A stretch of 64,000 nt of DNA, taken from positions 46,743,935-46,807,934 of the forward strand of contig CM018695.1 in assembly GCA_009363875.1 (NCBI GenBank). The letters run 5' to 3'. Made by a program: the position numbers and the translations under genes. Positions 10,096 through 22,483 of this stretch are shown piece after piece (position 1 is the first letter of the stretch; each line of letters begins with the position of its first letter). The notes under the pieces were generated by a model. The model saw only the letters and a program-made list of their open reading frames with translations, did not search any database and had not been told where the DNA came from. The stretch comes from Mikania micrantha. Taxonomy: Eukaryota > Streptophyta > Magnoliopsida > Asterales > Asteraceae.

Positions 10096-11148
10096 GCTTT
10101 TGTTATTGGAGCCAATGCTGCACGCCAAGACCCAAATGTGGTCACTGGTACATTTCTTTTACATGACTCTTATGCATCTATACTGTTTGATACTGGTGCA
10201 GACCAGAGCTTTATTTCATCTGATTTTGCACGACAACTTAGTCTTACTGAGGAAACTTTAGACTCCCCTTTCATTATCGAAGTAGCGAATGGAAAGCAAA
10301 TTACAGTTAGCACTATACTTAGGAACTGCCCACTTGCACTCACAAATCACACATTTACCATCGACTTGTTGCCGATGGAGTTGGGCAGTTTCGACATCAT
10401 CGTGGGGATGGACTGGCTATCACTCAATAGAGTTGAAGTCGTATGTTCCGAAAAGCTACTTCGGATTCCAGTAACGAATGATCGTGTATTGGAAGTTCGT
10501 GGGGATCAAGCAAAGATAAGCGTAAAGATCATATCTTGCATAAAAGCACGTAAGTGTCTACAAAAGAAATGCTTAGCTTTCTTGGCTCACGTGGTGGAGA
10601 AAGAGAAAGACAAGAAAACGATACAAGACGTGCCGATAGTAAAGGAATATCCTGAAGTGTTTCCTGAGGATCTACCTGGTTTGCCACCTGTGCGACCGGT
10701 AGAGTTTTTTATTGATATGATTCCTGGAGCAACACCTGTTGCTAAATCTCCTTACAGGTTAGCACCTTCGGAAATGCAGGAACTTTCTAATCAACTACAG
10801 GAACTGCTTGACAAAGGTTTCATCCGACCAAGCTACTTACCCTGGGGAGCTCCGGTTTTGTTCGTGAAAAAGAAGGATGGATCTTTTCGCATGTGCATAG
10901 ACTACAGGGAGCTAAACAAACTAACCATCAAGAATCGGTATCCATTACCGAGGATTGATGATTTGTTTGATCAATTGCAAGGAGCTCAATTCTTTTCAAA
11001 GATCGATCTGCGTTTCGGATACCATCAGCTCATAGTACAAGACGAAGACATACCTAAGACGGCATTTCGTACCAGATACGGGCATTATGAGTTTATGGTG
11101 ATGCCTTTTGGTTTGACGAATGCACCGTGGTTTTCATGGATCTCATGA
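10096..11148 (+). pseudogene. Tekay-1 protease and N-terminal reverse transcriptase
   Basis: This continues the gag frame. The aspartic protease motif FDTGADQSF has its Asp codon at 10189. RT begins with the linker PYRLAPSEMQEL, then RMCIDYRELNK, FSKIDLRFGYHQ and MPFGLTNAP. The usual first RT aspartate is present in KIDLR. At about 11127 one base is missing compared with the expected frame, so the reading stops at 11148 with an unrelated tail. The remainder of RT lies in the next frame. Confidence 0.9.
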
Positions 11149-11774
11149 ACCGTGTGTGTAAGCCGTACTTAGATCAATTTGTTATTATTTTCATTGATGA
11201 CATATTGGTCTATTCTAAAAGCAAAGCAGAACACGAGCAACATCTTAGAACGATCTTGGAACTGTTAAAAGAAGAGAAGCTATATGCCAAATTCTCTAAA
11301 TGTGAATTTTGGTTAAAAGAGGTTCAATTTCTGGGACACATAGTTAACAGTGAGGGAATCCATGTTGATCCTGCCAAGATTGAGGCAATAAAGGATTGGG
11401 ATACTCTGAAGACACCTATGGAGATACGTTCTTTTCTAGGCTTAGCAGCCTACCACAAAAGGTTCATCTCGAACTTTTCTAAGATAGCCCTGCCACTCAT
11501 AAAGCTAACACAAAAAAGCGAGCCATTTGTTTGGCAACAAAAGCAAGAAGAATCCTTTCAAACTTTGAAGCAAAAGCTATGTGATGCTCCGATCTTATCT
11601 CTCCCAAACGGTTGTGATGACTTTGTTGTGTATTGTGATGCATCCCATCAGGGACTTGGCTGTGTACTTATGCAGCGAGACAAGGTTATTGCTTATGCTT
11701 CGAGACAACTAAAGATTCATGAGAAGAACTACACTACTCATGATCTAGAACTGGGAGCAGTGTATTCGCATTGA
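11127..11774 (+). pseudogene. Tekay-1 C-terminal RT and N-terminal RNase H
   Basis: RT resumes after the frameshift with VFMDLMNRV and the catalytic FIDDIL (Asp pair at 11196-11201), followed by the thumb region and the RNase H start YCDASHQGLG. The frame breaks again near 11763, where one base seems to be lost from a GG pair, giving a premature stop at 11772-11774. The catalytic residues of both enzymes remain, so the frameshifts, not active-site decay, kill this copy. Confidence 0.9.
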
Positions 11775-13477
11775 AGATCTGGAGACATTACTTATATGGC
11801 ACCAAGTGTATCATATTTACTGATCACAAGAGCCTGCAACACATATTTGATCAGAAGGAACTCAATATGCGAAAGCGACGTTGGGTTGAGCTTCTGAATG
11901 ACTATGAATGTACAATAAAGTACCATCCGGGCAAGGCAAACGTTGTAGCGGATGCCTTGAGTCGGAAGGAACGGGTCAAACCCTTGCGCGTCAAAGCAAT
12001 GGGAATGACTGTGCAGACAAGCTTACACGATAACATTATGCAAGCACAACAAGAGGCGGTTGAACGAGGAAACTTAAAGAAAGACTTAGATTGTGGAGTG
12101 GAAAAGTATTTGGAAACAAAACCTGATGGACTCGTTTACTACAAGGATCGTATATGGATTCCTGCAGTAGATGAGTTGAGGAAACTTATATTTGATGAAG
12201 CACACAAAACCAAGTACTCTGTGCATCCCGGTGCCGATAAAATGTACCAAGACTTACGGGCGTTTTATTGGTGGCCGGGTATGAAGAAAGACATAGCTGA
12301 GTATGTTGGTCGATGCCATACCTGTGCCAAAGTGAAGGCGGAACACCAGAAACCGTCAGGTTTACTGGAACAGCCTGAAATTCCACTTCGGAAGTGGGAA
12401 CAGATAGCTATGGACTTTGTTACGAAGCTACCCCGAACTTCCAGTGGACATGATACTATTTGGGTTATCGTTGATCGATTAACCAAATCTGCTCATTTCT
12501 TGCCGATGCGAGAAACTTACACAATGGATAAACTAGCGAAGCTTTACATCAACAAGATAGTGGTACGCCAAGGTGTGCCATTGTCTATCATTTCAGATCG
12601 TGATAGCAGATTCACATCAAGGTTCTGGCAATCACTACAGAAATCTCTGGGGACACAATTAAACCTGAGTACAGCTTATCATCCACAAATGGATGGTCAA
12701 AGCGAACGTACTATACAAACCCTGGAGGACATGTTAAGAATTTGTGTTCTAGACTTCGGTGGGAATTGGGATTCTCACTTGCCATTGATTGAATTCTCCT
12801 ATAATAACAGCTATCATAGTAGCATCGGATGTGCACCGTTCGAGGCTCTCTATGGTCGCAAGTATCGATCGCCGATCTGTTGGTCAGAAGTGGGAGATAA
12901 TCGTATCACCGGGCCAGAACTTATTCAAGAAACTACAGACAAAATTGCTCAGATACAACAAAGGCTACAAGCAACACGAAGCAGACAAAAGATCTATGCC
13001 GATAAACAGCTCAAGCCGTTGGAATTCCAAGTGGGAGACCGTGTTATGCTGAAGGTTTCCCCATGGAAAGATGTAGTCCGTTTTGCAAAGAAAGGCAAAC
13101 TAACACCACGGTACGTGGGACCGTTCGAGATTGTTGAACGTATTGGTCCCGTGGCGTACAGATTAAGCTTACCTGATGAACTTAGTGGTGTGCATGACGT
13201 GTTTCAAGTCTCAAACTTGAAGAAATGCTTAACTGATGAAACTCTCATCATACCGATTGAAGAAATTCAATTGGATGAACACTTACACTTTGTCGAAGAA
13301 CTTTTGGAGATTATGGATCGCAAAGTTAAACAACTGAGGCGAAGCCGTATTCTGATCTTTAAGGTTCGATGGAACTCAAAGCGCGGACCCGAGTTTACAT
13401 GGGAACATGAAGATCACATGAAGCACAAGTATCCCCAACTCTTTCAAGAGGAAGCCGTACCGAATAACGAGTCTTAA
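11771..13477 (+). pseudogene. Tekay-1 RNase H end, integrase and chromodomain-like tail
   Basis: This 568-codon open stretch begins with the end of RNase H (TDHKSLQHIF, VADALSRK; residues about 1-66). The integrase follows: the zinc site with H145, H152, C182 and C185; the core with D215, D276 and E312 (36 apart, the classic DD35E spacing); then a GPF/Y module (YVGPFEIVERIG). From about residue 500 the tail RSRILIFKVRW...GPEFTWE is the chromodomain typical of Tekay chromoviruses, thought to steer integration to marked chromatin. This part is free of stops and reads to the final TAA. Confidence 0.93.
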
Positions 13478-13495
13478 ATTTCGGGACGAAATTTC

Positions 13496-13511
13496 TCTAA
13501 CAAGGGGAGAC
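13496..13511 (+). other. Polypurine tract of Tekay-1
   Basis: The purine run AAGGGGAGA followed by C immediately precedes the 3' LTR start at 13512. It would prime plus-strand synthesis. A near-identical tract (TAGGGGAGAC) precedes the LTR of the third Tekay-type element. Confidence 0.85.
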
Positions 13512-16500
13512 TGTAACATCAGTGCCGAACGCGTGCCGGAACAGTGATCGCAACAGTAACTCGTACAGTAACGCAGGTACACACTACGTGACACTATGTT
13601 TATGTTATTGATACATTGTGCTTAACACGAAACTACTATGCGATTGTCTGAAATCTGATTAAAACCTTAGGGTTTAACAGTCAGAAACATATCAGACAAC
13701 ACAGTATGGAAACACAGATACTTGATTTGATGCTATTATGTACAAACGTATGTGAGGTTAAACAAAACAAAACCATAACAGTTGTTGTACGGAATGCTAA
13801 ACAGACGAATTATTCGTATGGGTGACGATCTGTACGAATGATTCTGGGAGTTTAACATTCTGAAATAATGACTGAACAGTAGAGAACAAGAATCAGAAAG
13901 CCAAACCATCGTCGTGTTCGTTCGAATGACGATTCGAACGAATACGCGCGATGGTGACGCGTTCTGACGAAACGAAAACGAGCACGAAAACGATACGAGC
14001 GATCATAAATTTAAGGAAATATAATATTTCCTGTTTTACAATTTTGAAACTCATCATAAATAAAATTAAACGAAACTATTTTATTAATTCGCGAACAAAT
14101 TAACTAAATGCGTAAAAATGATATAATTCGATAAATAATTTAATACAACGATATTTAAAATGATTTCTAATAATAATCGTATTCTAACATCCTAAAATAT
14201 TCCTTTTTATTAAATTTACAATAAACACGCGTAACGTGCCGAAAACGCGACTAAAATATGAGCCGAGCAACCGAAACGAACCCGAATACCCTCGGGGTAT
14301 TTAAACATCAAATGGTAGCAATTATTTCATTTTCAACAAACTCTCTCTCTCTCTCTCTAAACCTTGAACCCGTCACCCCTCACTCTCACTAGATTCAACC
14401 TTTGAATCACCATAACTTCTTCATTTGTGGATGAAATCAAGCCATCTCGGTGTCTAAACGAAGCTCTCATCATCCTCTATCAAGAAGTACAATGGATCTG
14501 GAAGATTACTCAGCCATTTTCGAGGTATGAAGCTAGAAATATCACGAAAATAGGGTTTTCTTTCTTGTCCTTGTTCTACCTCATGCACCCAACCGATGTT
14601 GAACGTTTACACCTTAAGTCTACACTCTGTCAACCATCTAATACTCAATTTAGCCATGGAACAACAACAAGATCTTGGGATTCGATGTGATGAGGAAGCA
14701 GCTTGACTGAAACGACAGGTTCGTGAGAACAATTGATCACCGAACCCCATTCTCGACTGGCCCAACCTTTTTGAATGCCGAACCTGGTAGTCTAGGCAGC
14801 CGCCGAACCTTGCTGGCCAAGCTTGGGCCAGCCAAACCTTTCATGGAGGGGCGAACCATCGACCATTGCCGAACCCTTCATGATGACTCACTAACCCTTT
14901 GGTGGCCGAACCTATGGTCCTCGGCCGAACCATCTTGCATCCACACTCACGAACCTGCATGAGCTATAGGAGCCGAACCTAACATCTTCTGGGTTGCGAA
15001 CCTGCAACTGCATGGGTGAACCTCTTTGCTACAAATCCCCAGACGAACCCATGCACACCGAACCCTCTTGAGACGACCGAACCTTGCATGCACAACCGGC
15101 CGAACCTTATAACCCCGAACCCTTTCCCTTTGAGGCCAAACCTGCGTGACTACATGCTTTTAGCCGAACCCACAATAGGGTAGACGAACCTAGGCACAGG
15201 TTACCAGCACCGAACCACATGTTAAATGAAAGGTTCGTTGTCTCAAATGCAGGTTGGATACCGAGTGTTGAGGCCTAATCCCACTATGCGGCCAACTCAA
15301 GGGAGTTGTTCGGCCCACACACATAAATAATTGGCCCAATAACACATAGGTTGGACTAAGAGGTTGTCCGGCCCAATGAATTCCAAATAAATGACGAACA
15401 CGTAAATGAACGTTTAGAAACGTTGATAAACAAATGCATGAAACATCACTTTAGTTGTTACAAAAGGTGATGTTAAAATTGTTATACAAAGGATAAAAAG
15501 TCTTAAACATATTATTTAGAAAGCTTTGATATGTAAGTTAAATTCTAAGTGAAAGAATTGCAAACAATCAAGGAGATTCAACACAACACTACTTAGTATA
15601 TGGAATTCTGGGCCGGATAATGAACAAGACTCGCGAGTGTTAGTCAACTTTAGGACTAACACCACGCGCACGCAAACAAACTACAATCTATATTTATAAG
15701 TTGCAAACTCTATGAAAAACAATACAGGAACTTGAATACTACTACCAACACAACAACGAGCGCGCACATTCTTGTTTTATATTTAGTCAACTACTACAAA
15801 CACAAGGTGAGTTCATTTGTCCCTTTTCAAACTTATTTGTTTTACTTCGGGACTGAGAAGCATGTTAAACATTTTAATAAACTATTGAAATGTTATTTAA
15901 TGCTTTTAAACATAACTATGATGCTTACAATAAGGCTTATGCTTGGAAACTAGTATACTTTGAGAAGCTATAAACTTGATGCTTATTCTAGAAACTAAAT
16001 GCTTAAACTTGAGGCTTGATGCTTATGCTAGAAACTAAATGCTTAAACTTGAGACTTGATGCTTATGCTAGAAACGAAATGCTTAAACATGAGGCTTGAT
16101 GCTTATACTAGAAACGAAATGCTTAAACTTGAGACTTGATGCTAATGCTTGAACTATATGCTTGAAACTATGATTGCGCGCGAAATACTAAGCTTGTATC
16201 TAATCATGGGCTACATAATTGCTAAACTTCTGCTATAACAGGGCTTGTACCCATGGATTGAGATACGTGAAAGCTAAACCATGACGAGGCTAAGCTATTA
16301 TCTATATAAGAGACATGTAATTGCTAAACTTCTGCTATAGCTGGGCTTTTGTCTGCTTATATGAGATATGTAATTGTTGGATTGTTTGTGTATGCACGGC
16401 TTGTGTCTATGTATAAAATACGTAATTGCTAAAGTTCTGCTATAGCAGGGCTTGTATCTTGTATAGGAGACACGTAATTGCTAGACTAAGCTTAACTAAT

Positions 16501-17360
16501 TCATGAGATACGTAATGGCTAAACTTCTGCTAGAGCAGGGCTTGTATCTAGCCGTGAGCTACGTAATTGCTAAACTTCTGCTATAGCAGGGCTTGTACTC
16601 ACGCATGAGATTAGTGAAAGCTAAACTATTATGTGTGAAACTTGATGCTTGTTAAACTATTGTTGAAGCTAATACATACGAATGCTATAGACATGTAAAC
16701 TTTGAAACAGTAAACAAAAGCTATGATGAAGAATGGGTTGAATGGTAGGTAAAATGCTTAATTATCATTAACAACAATGTCATATGCGATTTAGCATGTG
16801 GTGTGACGGTGGCTGGGCGGGCGGTAAGTTCGACCCTACATATGCCCTATATATAAGCATACCGAATTGGATATTACTGGTGATGTTAATGAGATTAAGG
16901 TTGTTATCGAAAGAGGTTTGCTAAAGCTATTTAAACTTATAAACTACTTGAGCTCACCAACCTTTGTGTTGACTTTGTTTTATTACATGTTTTCTCTGGT
17001 GATGAACAGGGTTAAGCTAAGGCTTTGAATTGCATGCTAGGCGGCCTAGATAGAGGACCTAGTTGATTTTGGAAGCACATATTTTGTTACTCATACGAAT
17101 CACTTTTGGATGTCTTGTACAGATTACAAGATAGAAAACATTTGATTCTTTTGATAGGTTTACTTAGTTAAATTACTGAACATTGCTATTGTAATTTAAC
17201 TTTGTAATCCTAGTTAATGTTTGATTGTGCTTTAGTTATTCTTAACATTGATGCTATGTAAACAATCTGATCATCATGATTATCACTCACGATATCGCGC
17301 CCCGAGAACCTTCCGCCCGACGGGGAATTCGATCCAACCCCGCCGGCTCGGGGTGTGACA
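13512..17360 (+). repeat. Tekay-1 3' LTR (3,849 bp)
   Basis: Colinear with the 5' LTR, including the TATA-like box at 14298-14305, the CCGAACC array (about 14720-15250), the 40-bp tandem (about 15960-16170) and the palindrome repeats (about 16190-16610). It is 148 bp shorter overall, mainly through a 168-bp gap at 15300/15301. Confidence 0.95.
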
Positions 17361-17365
17361 TAGGT
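17361..17365. repeat. Target-site duplication TAGGT, right copy
   Basis: Matches 4668-4672 and marks the right edge of Tekay-1. Confidence 0.9.
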
Positions 17366-17552
17366 TGTCATCATTCGGCCGAATGAGTGGCCGAAGCAAC
17401 TCATTCGGTGAATGACGTGGCCGAATGGACAGGTCAGTCGAATGAGTCATTCGGCGAAAGACTCATTCGCTTGACTTAGTCATTCGCTAGGGCGTTCATT
17501 CGGCGAATGACTTCATTAGCAGAGTCATTCGCCCGAATGGGGGTCTGTAATC
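17366..17552 (-). repeat. Copia-2 5' LTR, distal part
   Basis: Copia-2 sequence resumes after the Tekay-1 insertion. It is dense in CGAATGA and ATTCGGC words, matching the leader at 3830-4110. The outer edge near 17552 (GTAATCA) is a guess from the requirement for a CA terminus; the partner LTR is not in the window. Confidence 0.55.
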
Positions 17553-18175
17553 ATACCTAAACATTGATAATCCTAATCAAACACACATATACTTAATAAT
17601 GAACATTAAGAATCAACATAGAAAGATAACTTCCATTAATATCATAAACTTTATACATAATAGATAGTACAAAATCAAACTAGGGACATTTAATGCATCT
17701 ACATTAAATAAAATTATGTCATTCATACTTGTCATACTTGTCATTGTGTTATCATTGCTTGACATTATGTATTCTGTAACATTATTGCATCTTAAATTAT
17801 TCAGGAAAATAAATCATTGAGCGAAAAACACTTAAGACACAATGACTTGTACACAATACACAATAAACTAATTTTTTTTACAATAACAACACTATAATAA
17901 TTTTGAAAATAAAATAATGTTTGTTTTTATGTTATATTTTGTTAAAAAATAATATCACATGGAAAAGTTATTAATGTTTAAAGAAGGTGAGGGTACTTGA
18001 TAAAAAGTCAATAAAAGTGGTTACTAGTAAAATATCCTTCAATATCTTGATTTAATCATAACCGTTGATCAATGATCTAGTGGCTCAAGATCCTTCTTAA
18101 ACATTTTAGGATAAAAAACTTATTTAATTTACTATAACCCAACGATTAAATATTAAAAGTAAATTATATCATTGA
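17553..18175. other. AT-rich intergenic DNA
   Basis: No reading frame or recognisable element is seen. The composition is AT-rich with short poly-A and poly-T runs. Confidence 0.6.
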
Positions 18176-18184
18176 TAAAAACAA

Positions 18185-18572
18185 GACTAAATTACACTTC
18201 TAGACCTTTATGTTTATACAAAATTTAAGAGATAGTCCTTTATGTTTCAAAATGTCCAAACCAGTACTTTAAGTTATCAAACGTTGCAAACTCGGTCCTT
18301 TGCTCGTTAACGTCGTAGTACTCACAGAATAAAATACCATATCTGAAAATTTATGTAAACATAAAGGACCAAAAGTGAAATTTACTCAATTACTCATATG
18401 GATTTTTTTAACATTTATGACCATATTCTGTTAGTACTTAATAACGTTAATGGGGAAAGGACCGAGTTTGCAACATTTGAAAACTTAAATGACTGATTTT
18501 GACATTTTAAAATATAAAGAACTATCTCTGAATTTTTTTGTAAACATAAAATACTAAAAGTGCAACTTACTC
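18185..18572. mobile_element. Long-TIR MITE with 9-bp duplication (Mutator-like)
   Basis: 388 bp. The outer arms of about 130 bp are inverted repeats: the left begins GACTAAATTACACTTCTAG and the right, reversed, GAGTAAGTTGCACTTTTAG. Both continue through CAAACTCGGTCCTTT. The 9-bp direct repeat TAAAAACAA flanks it at 18176-18184 and 18573-18581. Nine-base duplications and long TIRs are typical of non-autonomous Mutator-like elements. It has no coding capacity, and the short frames inside it are chance. Confidence 0.88.
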
Positions 18573-18581
18573 TAAAAACAA

Positions 18582-20000
18582 TTAACAATTGCATATTTTC
18601 TTTCACATTGACATAATTTTCAAAGATTGCTTTCATCCTCCTCCATATTTTATAATCAAATTAGTAATTACAAAATTTCTTTCACATAAATTTCAAATAT
18701 TGCTTTCATTTTCCTCCTTATGTTGGTATGTTACAATCAAATTTATTTTATCGAATCACTTCTCTCCTAGCTCACAAACGCTATTTTAAATATTTATTAT
18801 TTTTTTTACTTTATACATACAAGTATTTTAATACATAAATGTATTCTATTTTAATTTTTAAATATTTTTTTACAAATGGATTTGTTTATTCTAATATAAT
18901 ATTATTGCGGTTTAAATTAATATAATAATTTTTGTTAGTTTATATATCATTAGTTAACTAATTTGAAAAATAAAAAAACAAAAAATCAAAAATACAATAA
19001 AAAAATTCAGTACAAAAAAAATCCAGTATAAAAAAATACAAAAAAAAAATCTAGCATAAAAATATTAAAAACTAATACAAAAAATAAGATGTTATACCTT
19101 AAATTATTATGTATTCCTTATTTAGCATTTATTTGTCAAACTCATATTGGTTCTTACTTTTCTTAGTCAAAAAAAAATTTTATATCGTCATTCTTATAAA
19201 CACACACACAATTTAATATGCAGGGAAGTGATTAAATAATAACTCATTTCTATTGTGGCAACCCACCAATCACCGTCAAAATCAAGCCAAAACCTTGGGT
19301 TTTTTCATTATTTTTTATATACATGTATAAGAATATATTCTTTTATATGTTTGTGTAAATTCATCATGATTTGGAATCTTACGTCAGCATAAGTTTTCTT
19401 ACAATAATTAAATAAATATTTTGACACTTTCTTTAAATCCTAGTTTTTTAAACGCCTCTTTAAATCGTAAATGGTGATGAATTTGCACAAACACATAAAA
19501 AATATTCTTATATAAAGTTAATGAGAAAACCCAAAGATTGGTCTCTATGTTAACGTTGTTTGGTGGATTACCACAATAAAAGTGTGTTATAATTTTATCA
19601 TATCCAAAAATAAAAGTTGAGAAGAAGATGAATGTTTCTCAGTTTCTCTATATGTGACTAACGGTGTTGATCCTTTGTTTTATAGCAAAAAAAAAAAAAG
19701 GCAACTTTAATATGAATCAATATGAACCATATTTCTTTCTTTCAAGATTTAAACTGTGAACGTAAATAAATTTAAAGGTTGGGTTTTGATAAGTACAATC
19801 TTTATCCACGCGCACAGGGATTCACACCAAGATCAATTCAAATCTTTACTTTTTTAACTTTGAATTTAGTATAACACATATGTACAACAATTTCTTGTGT
19901 TTATGTGTATGTATAAATTCACATTTGTTTAGAAGTTAACAACTGTGTAAATTTTTTGGTATTAAAACGGGTATTCGTTATGTAATACATTTGGTTTTGT
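18582..20000. other. AT-rich intergenic DNA
   Basis: Poly-A and poly-T rich, with no gene or clear repeat boundary recognised. Short frames here do not resemble known proteins. Confidence 0.55.
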
Positions 20001-20369
20001 AAGCTATACCAAGTGTTAGTACATGTACAAATTAGTGTTCAAACATCAATGTTGGTAATTGCTATACGAAAGGCTAATATTGTAAAGAACAAAACGGATA
20101 TTGATACGAACTGAAATCCCTCTATGTAACACGGGTCATCCTACAAGTTTATAAACAAAACTCTTTTCCCAAACTAAGAAATACAAAGTCCATGTAACAC
20201 ACCCAATAATAAATCGCAACAATTATAAGTAGTTGATATGTTAGACTAAGGATCAATACCCATGTTCACCCATCAAACAAGCATGCACCTCACACCCAAA
20301 TTGTTTAATGAATTTCATGATTTGTAGTGGTCGATAAAATTAATCTCAATTACATTAAAATATCTAACA
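20001..20369 (-). repeat. Probable 3' LTR of Copia-3 (outer edge unknown)
   Basis: Read on the minus strand, the LTR start TGTTAGATATTTTAATG directly follows a polypurine tract at 20370-20381. That gives a firm inner edge at 20369. The outer edge was not found; the left coordinate is approximate. Confidence 0.45.
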
Positions 20370-20381
20370 ATTCCCCCTATT
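20370..20381 (-). other. Polypurine tract of Copia-3
   Basis: The minus-strand reading is AATAGGGGGAAT just upstream of a TGTTAG LTR start, as in many plant copia elements. Confidence 0.55.
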
Positions 20382-20921
20382 TTAGTGTAACCCTTTGATT
20401 AATTTAAAAACAAAATCACAACCATTTCAATATGCATAAATGAAATATCGTGACGATTGAATTTCATCTTAGTATATTACACTGAAATTTGAATTTATTA
20501 GGTATCTTTGAGGATTGAACCTAATTAATTCAACATTGAATACCTGAAGATAATAGACACAAATTTACATACTTATAAGTTTTTACATGACACTATTTTT
20601 ACTAGCTTATGTCCATATGCTTCATAAACATATCAAAACCAAGTCTCAGCTTCTTGAAGAAGCTAAACTTCATGTTCATATAGGCAGTTATTTTTATCTC
20701 ACACCTGCATATGCCATTTTTTAAAAGAACTATTAAGAATTATGAATTCAACCTCTTCAACTTGCAGGTCGGAACACATACCTTGGATGAATATACTAAT
20801 GTGTTCTAATCTCTAGATGTTAAGCTTTCTACATTGATTTCTAAACCTAATACATGTTAGATGCGAATTAGGTATCTTAACATAAAAGATTTCAAATGGA
20901 ATTTAATCCCATCCCTTTAGC

Positions 20922-22064
20922 TCACTTATGCACAAGATCTCTACATAACCCTTTTGTTAAATAATCAGCTAAATTGTGTTGAGTTTTCACAAATTCCAAT
21001 GATATTACACCATTTGTAATTAGATCACGAGTCATGTTGTGTCTAACACCTAAGTGTCTAGATTTCCCATTATACACTTGACTATAAGCTTTAGCCAAAG
21101 TTGCAGCACTATCACATCTAATAGATATTGGTGATATTGGTTTGGGCCACAATGGAATTTCATAAATCAAGTTCTTTAGCCATTCAACTTCTTAACCAAA
21201 TGTTGTTAATACTACAAATTCAGATTCCATTGTTGAATTAGTAATGCAAGTTTGCTTTTTAGATGCCCAACTAATAGCTCCTACTCTAAGAAGTAATACC
21301 CATCCACTTGTAGAAGAATAACCTTCCATATTAGTGATCCAACTTGCATCAGAATATCCTTATAAAATTGAAGGAAATCTAGTATAATTCAAATCATAAT
21401 TCATGGCTCCTTTCAAGTACTTAAGTACTCGGTTTAATGCTTGCCAATGATATGAACTAGGATTACTTGAATATCTACTAAGTTTCCCAGCAGAAAAAGC
21501 TATATTTGGCCTAGTGCTTATCATGGCATACATGAGAGAACCAATAACGCTTGAATATTCAAGTTGTGATACTATAACACCTTTATTAGGTAACAACTTA
21601 ATATTAGGATCCATTGGAGTACTAGGTGAAAAACAATCTTGAAAATTAAACTTTTTCAATATTTTCACAAAATAATGATATTGAGTAATACCAATTCCAT
21701 TGTTTTCACTGTTGATTGTAATACCAAGAATCATCTCAGCTTCTCCCATGTCTTTCATAGAAAATTTAGATAACAAAAATTGTTTTGTTTTATCAACCTT
21801 ATCTTGGCTTGTACCATGTATCAACATGTCATCTACATACACAAAAATTATAACTCCTCTACCAGAATTATCAGATTTGTTGAATACACATTTTTTAGAT
21901 TGGTTAAGAACATAATAACTTGATAACACAACGTCATCAAACTTTTGATCCCATTGTTTAGGTGCTTGTTTTAAACCATACAATGACTTAACAAGTTTAC
22001 ACACCTTATGCTCATTACCAGGCAAAATAGTTAAGATGTTGAATGACTCATTTAGATATACCAT
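20922..22064 (-). pseudogene. Copia-3 reverse transcriptase and RNase H relic
   Basis: The minus strand encodes the C-terminal half of a Ty1/copia polyprotein. The RT part (22064-21360) has KLVKSLYGLKQAPKQW, the catalytic FVYVDDMLI and STRPNIAFSAG. RNase H continues in the same frame (SDASW near 21340; then 21170-20922 with CDSAATLA, KSRHLGVRHN and HNLADYLTKG). Stops at about 21360 and near 21190 break the frame. It is truncated at about 22064: gag, protease, integrase and the RT N-terminus are missing. The 550 bp down to the polypurine tract fit a 3' untranslated region. Confidence 0.9.
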
Positions 22065-22443
22065 TTAATGAAATCATTAAGAGTCTATTAAACAACCCGA
22101 ATGCTTGATAACTTAATGAGTTAAATCAAATAAGCTACACATTATTATATAGGTTCTTTAGATTATAGGTATAACTTCAAAGTTCATAGGACAAGAATTT
22201 ACTACAATACGTCAATTCAATATATTTCATGTCAGTTGTTAAACATGGAGACAGTTGCAAGGTCCATGATAAGTGCAAGACAATTAGTCCACATGTGATT
22301 TCCAATAGGGCATGGGCATCCATGATAATTTTTTTACATCAACTATAATCTTACTATAGAGTCTATATAAGACAAGAAGTTGTTGCAAACAAAACCAGTT
22401 ATCAAGTTATGAACTACTGATTACATATGCATAAATTAAAAAG

Positions 22444-22445
<2 letters not shown>

Positions 22446-22481
<36 letters not shown>
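22446..22481. repeat. (TA)n microsatellite
   Basis: About 17 uninterrupted TA units. Confidence 0.95.

Positions 22482-22483
<2 letters not shown>

Larger units (their letters stand above)
4673..17360 (+). mobile_element. Tekay-type Ty3/gypsy chromovirus, complete but defective (12,688 bp)
   Basis: It has two long LTRs (4673-8669 and 13512-17360), a TAGGT target duplication, a PBS, gag, protease, RT, RNase H, integrase with a C-terminal chromodomain-like tail, and a polypurine tract. The domain order and the very long LTRs fit the Tekay/Del chromovirus clade. Stop codons in gag and two frameshifts in pol show it cannot make its proteins. It sits inside the LTR of Copia-2 and is therefore younger than it. 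The first 130 bp of the two LTRs differ at about six places by eye, so the insertion is not very recent. Confidence 0.93.

Noticed and set aside
9622..10128. 168-codon minus-strand frame opposite gag
   Set aside because: Shadow of the gag/pol coding strand; cysteine, serine and valine runs come from reading the CCHC and repeat codons in reverse.
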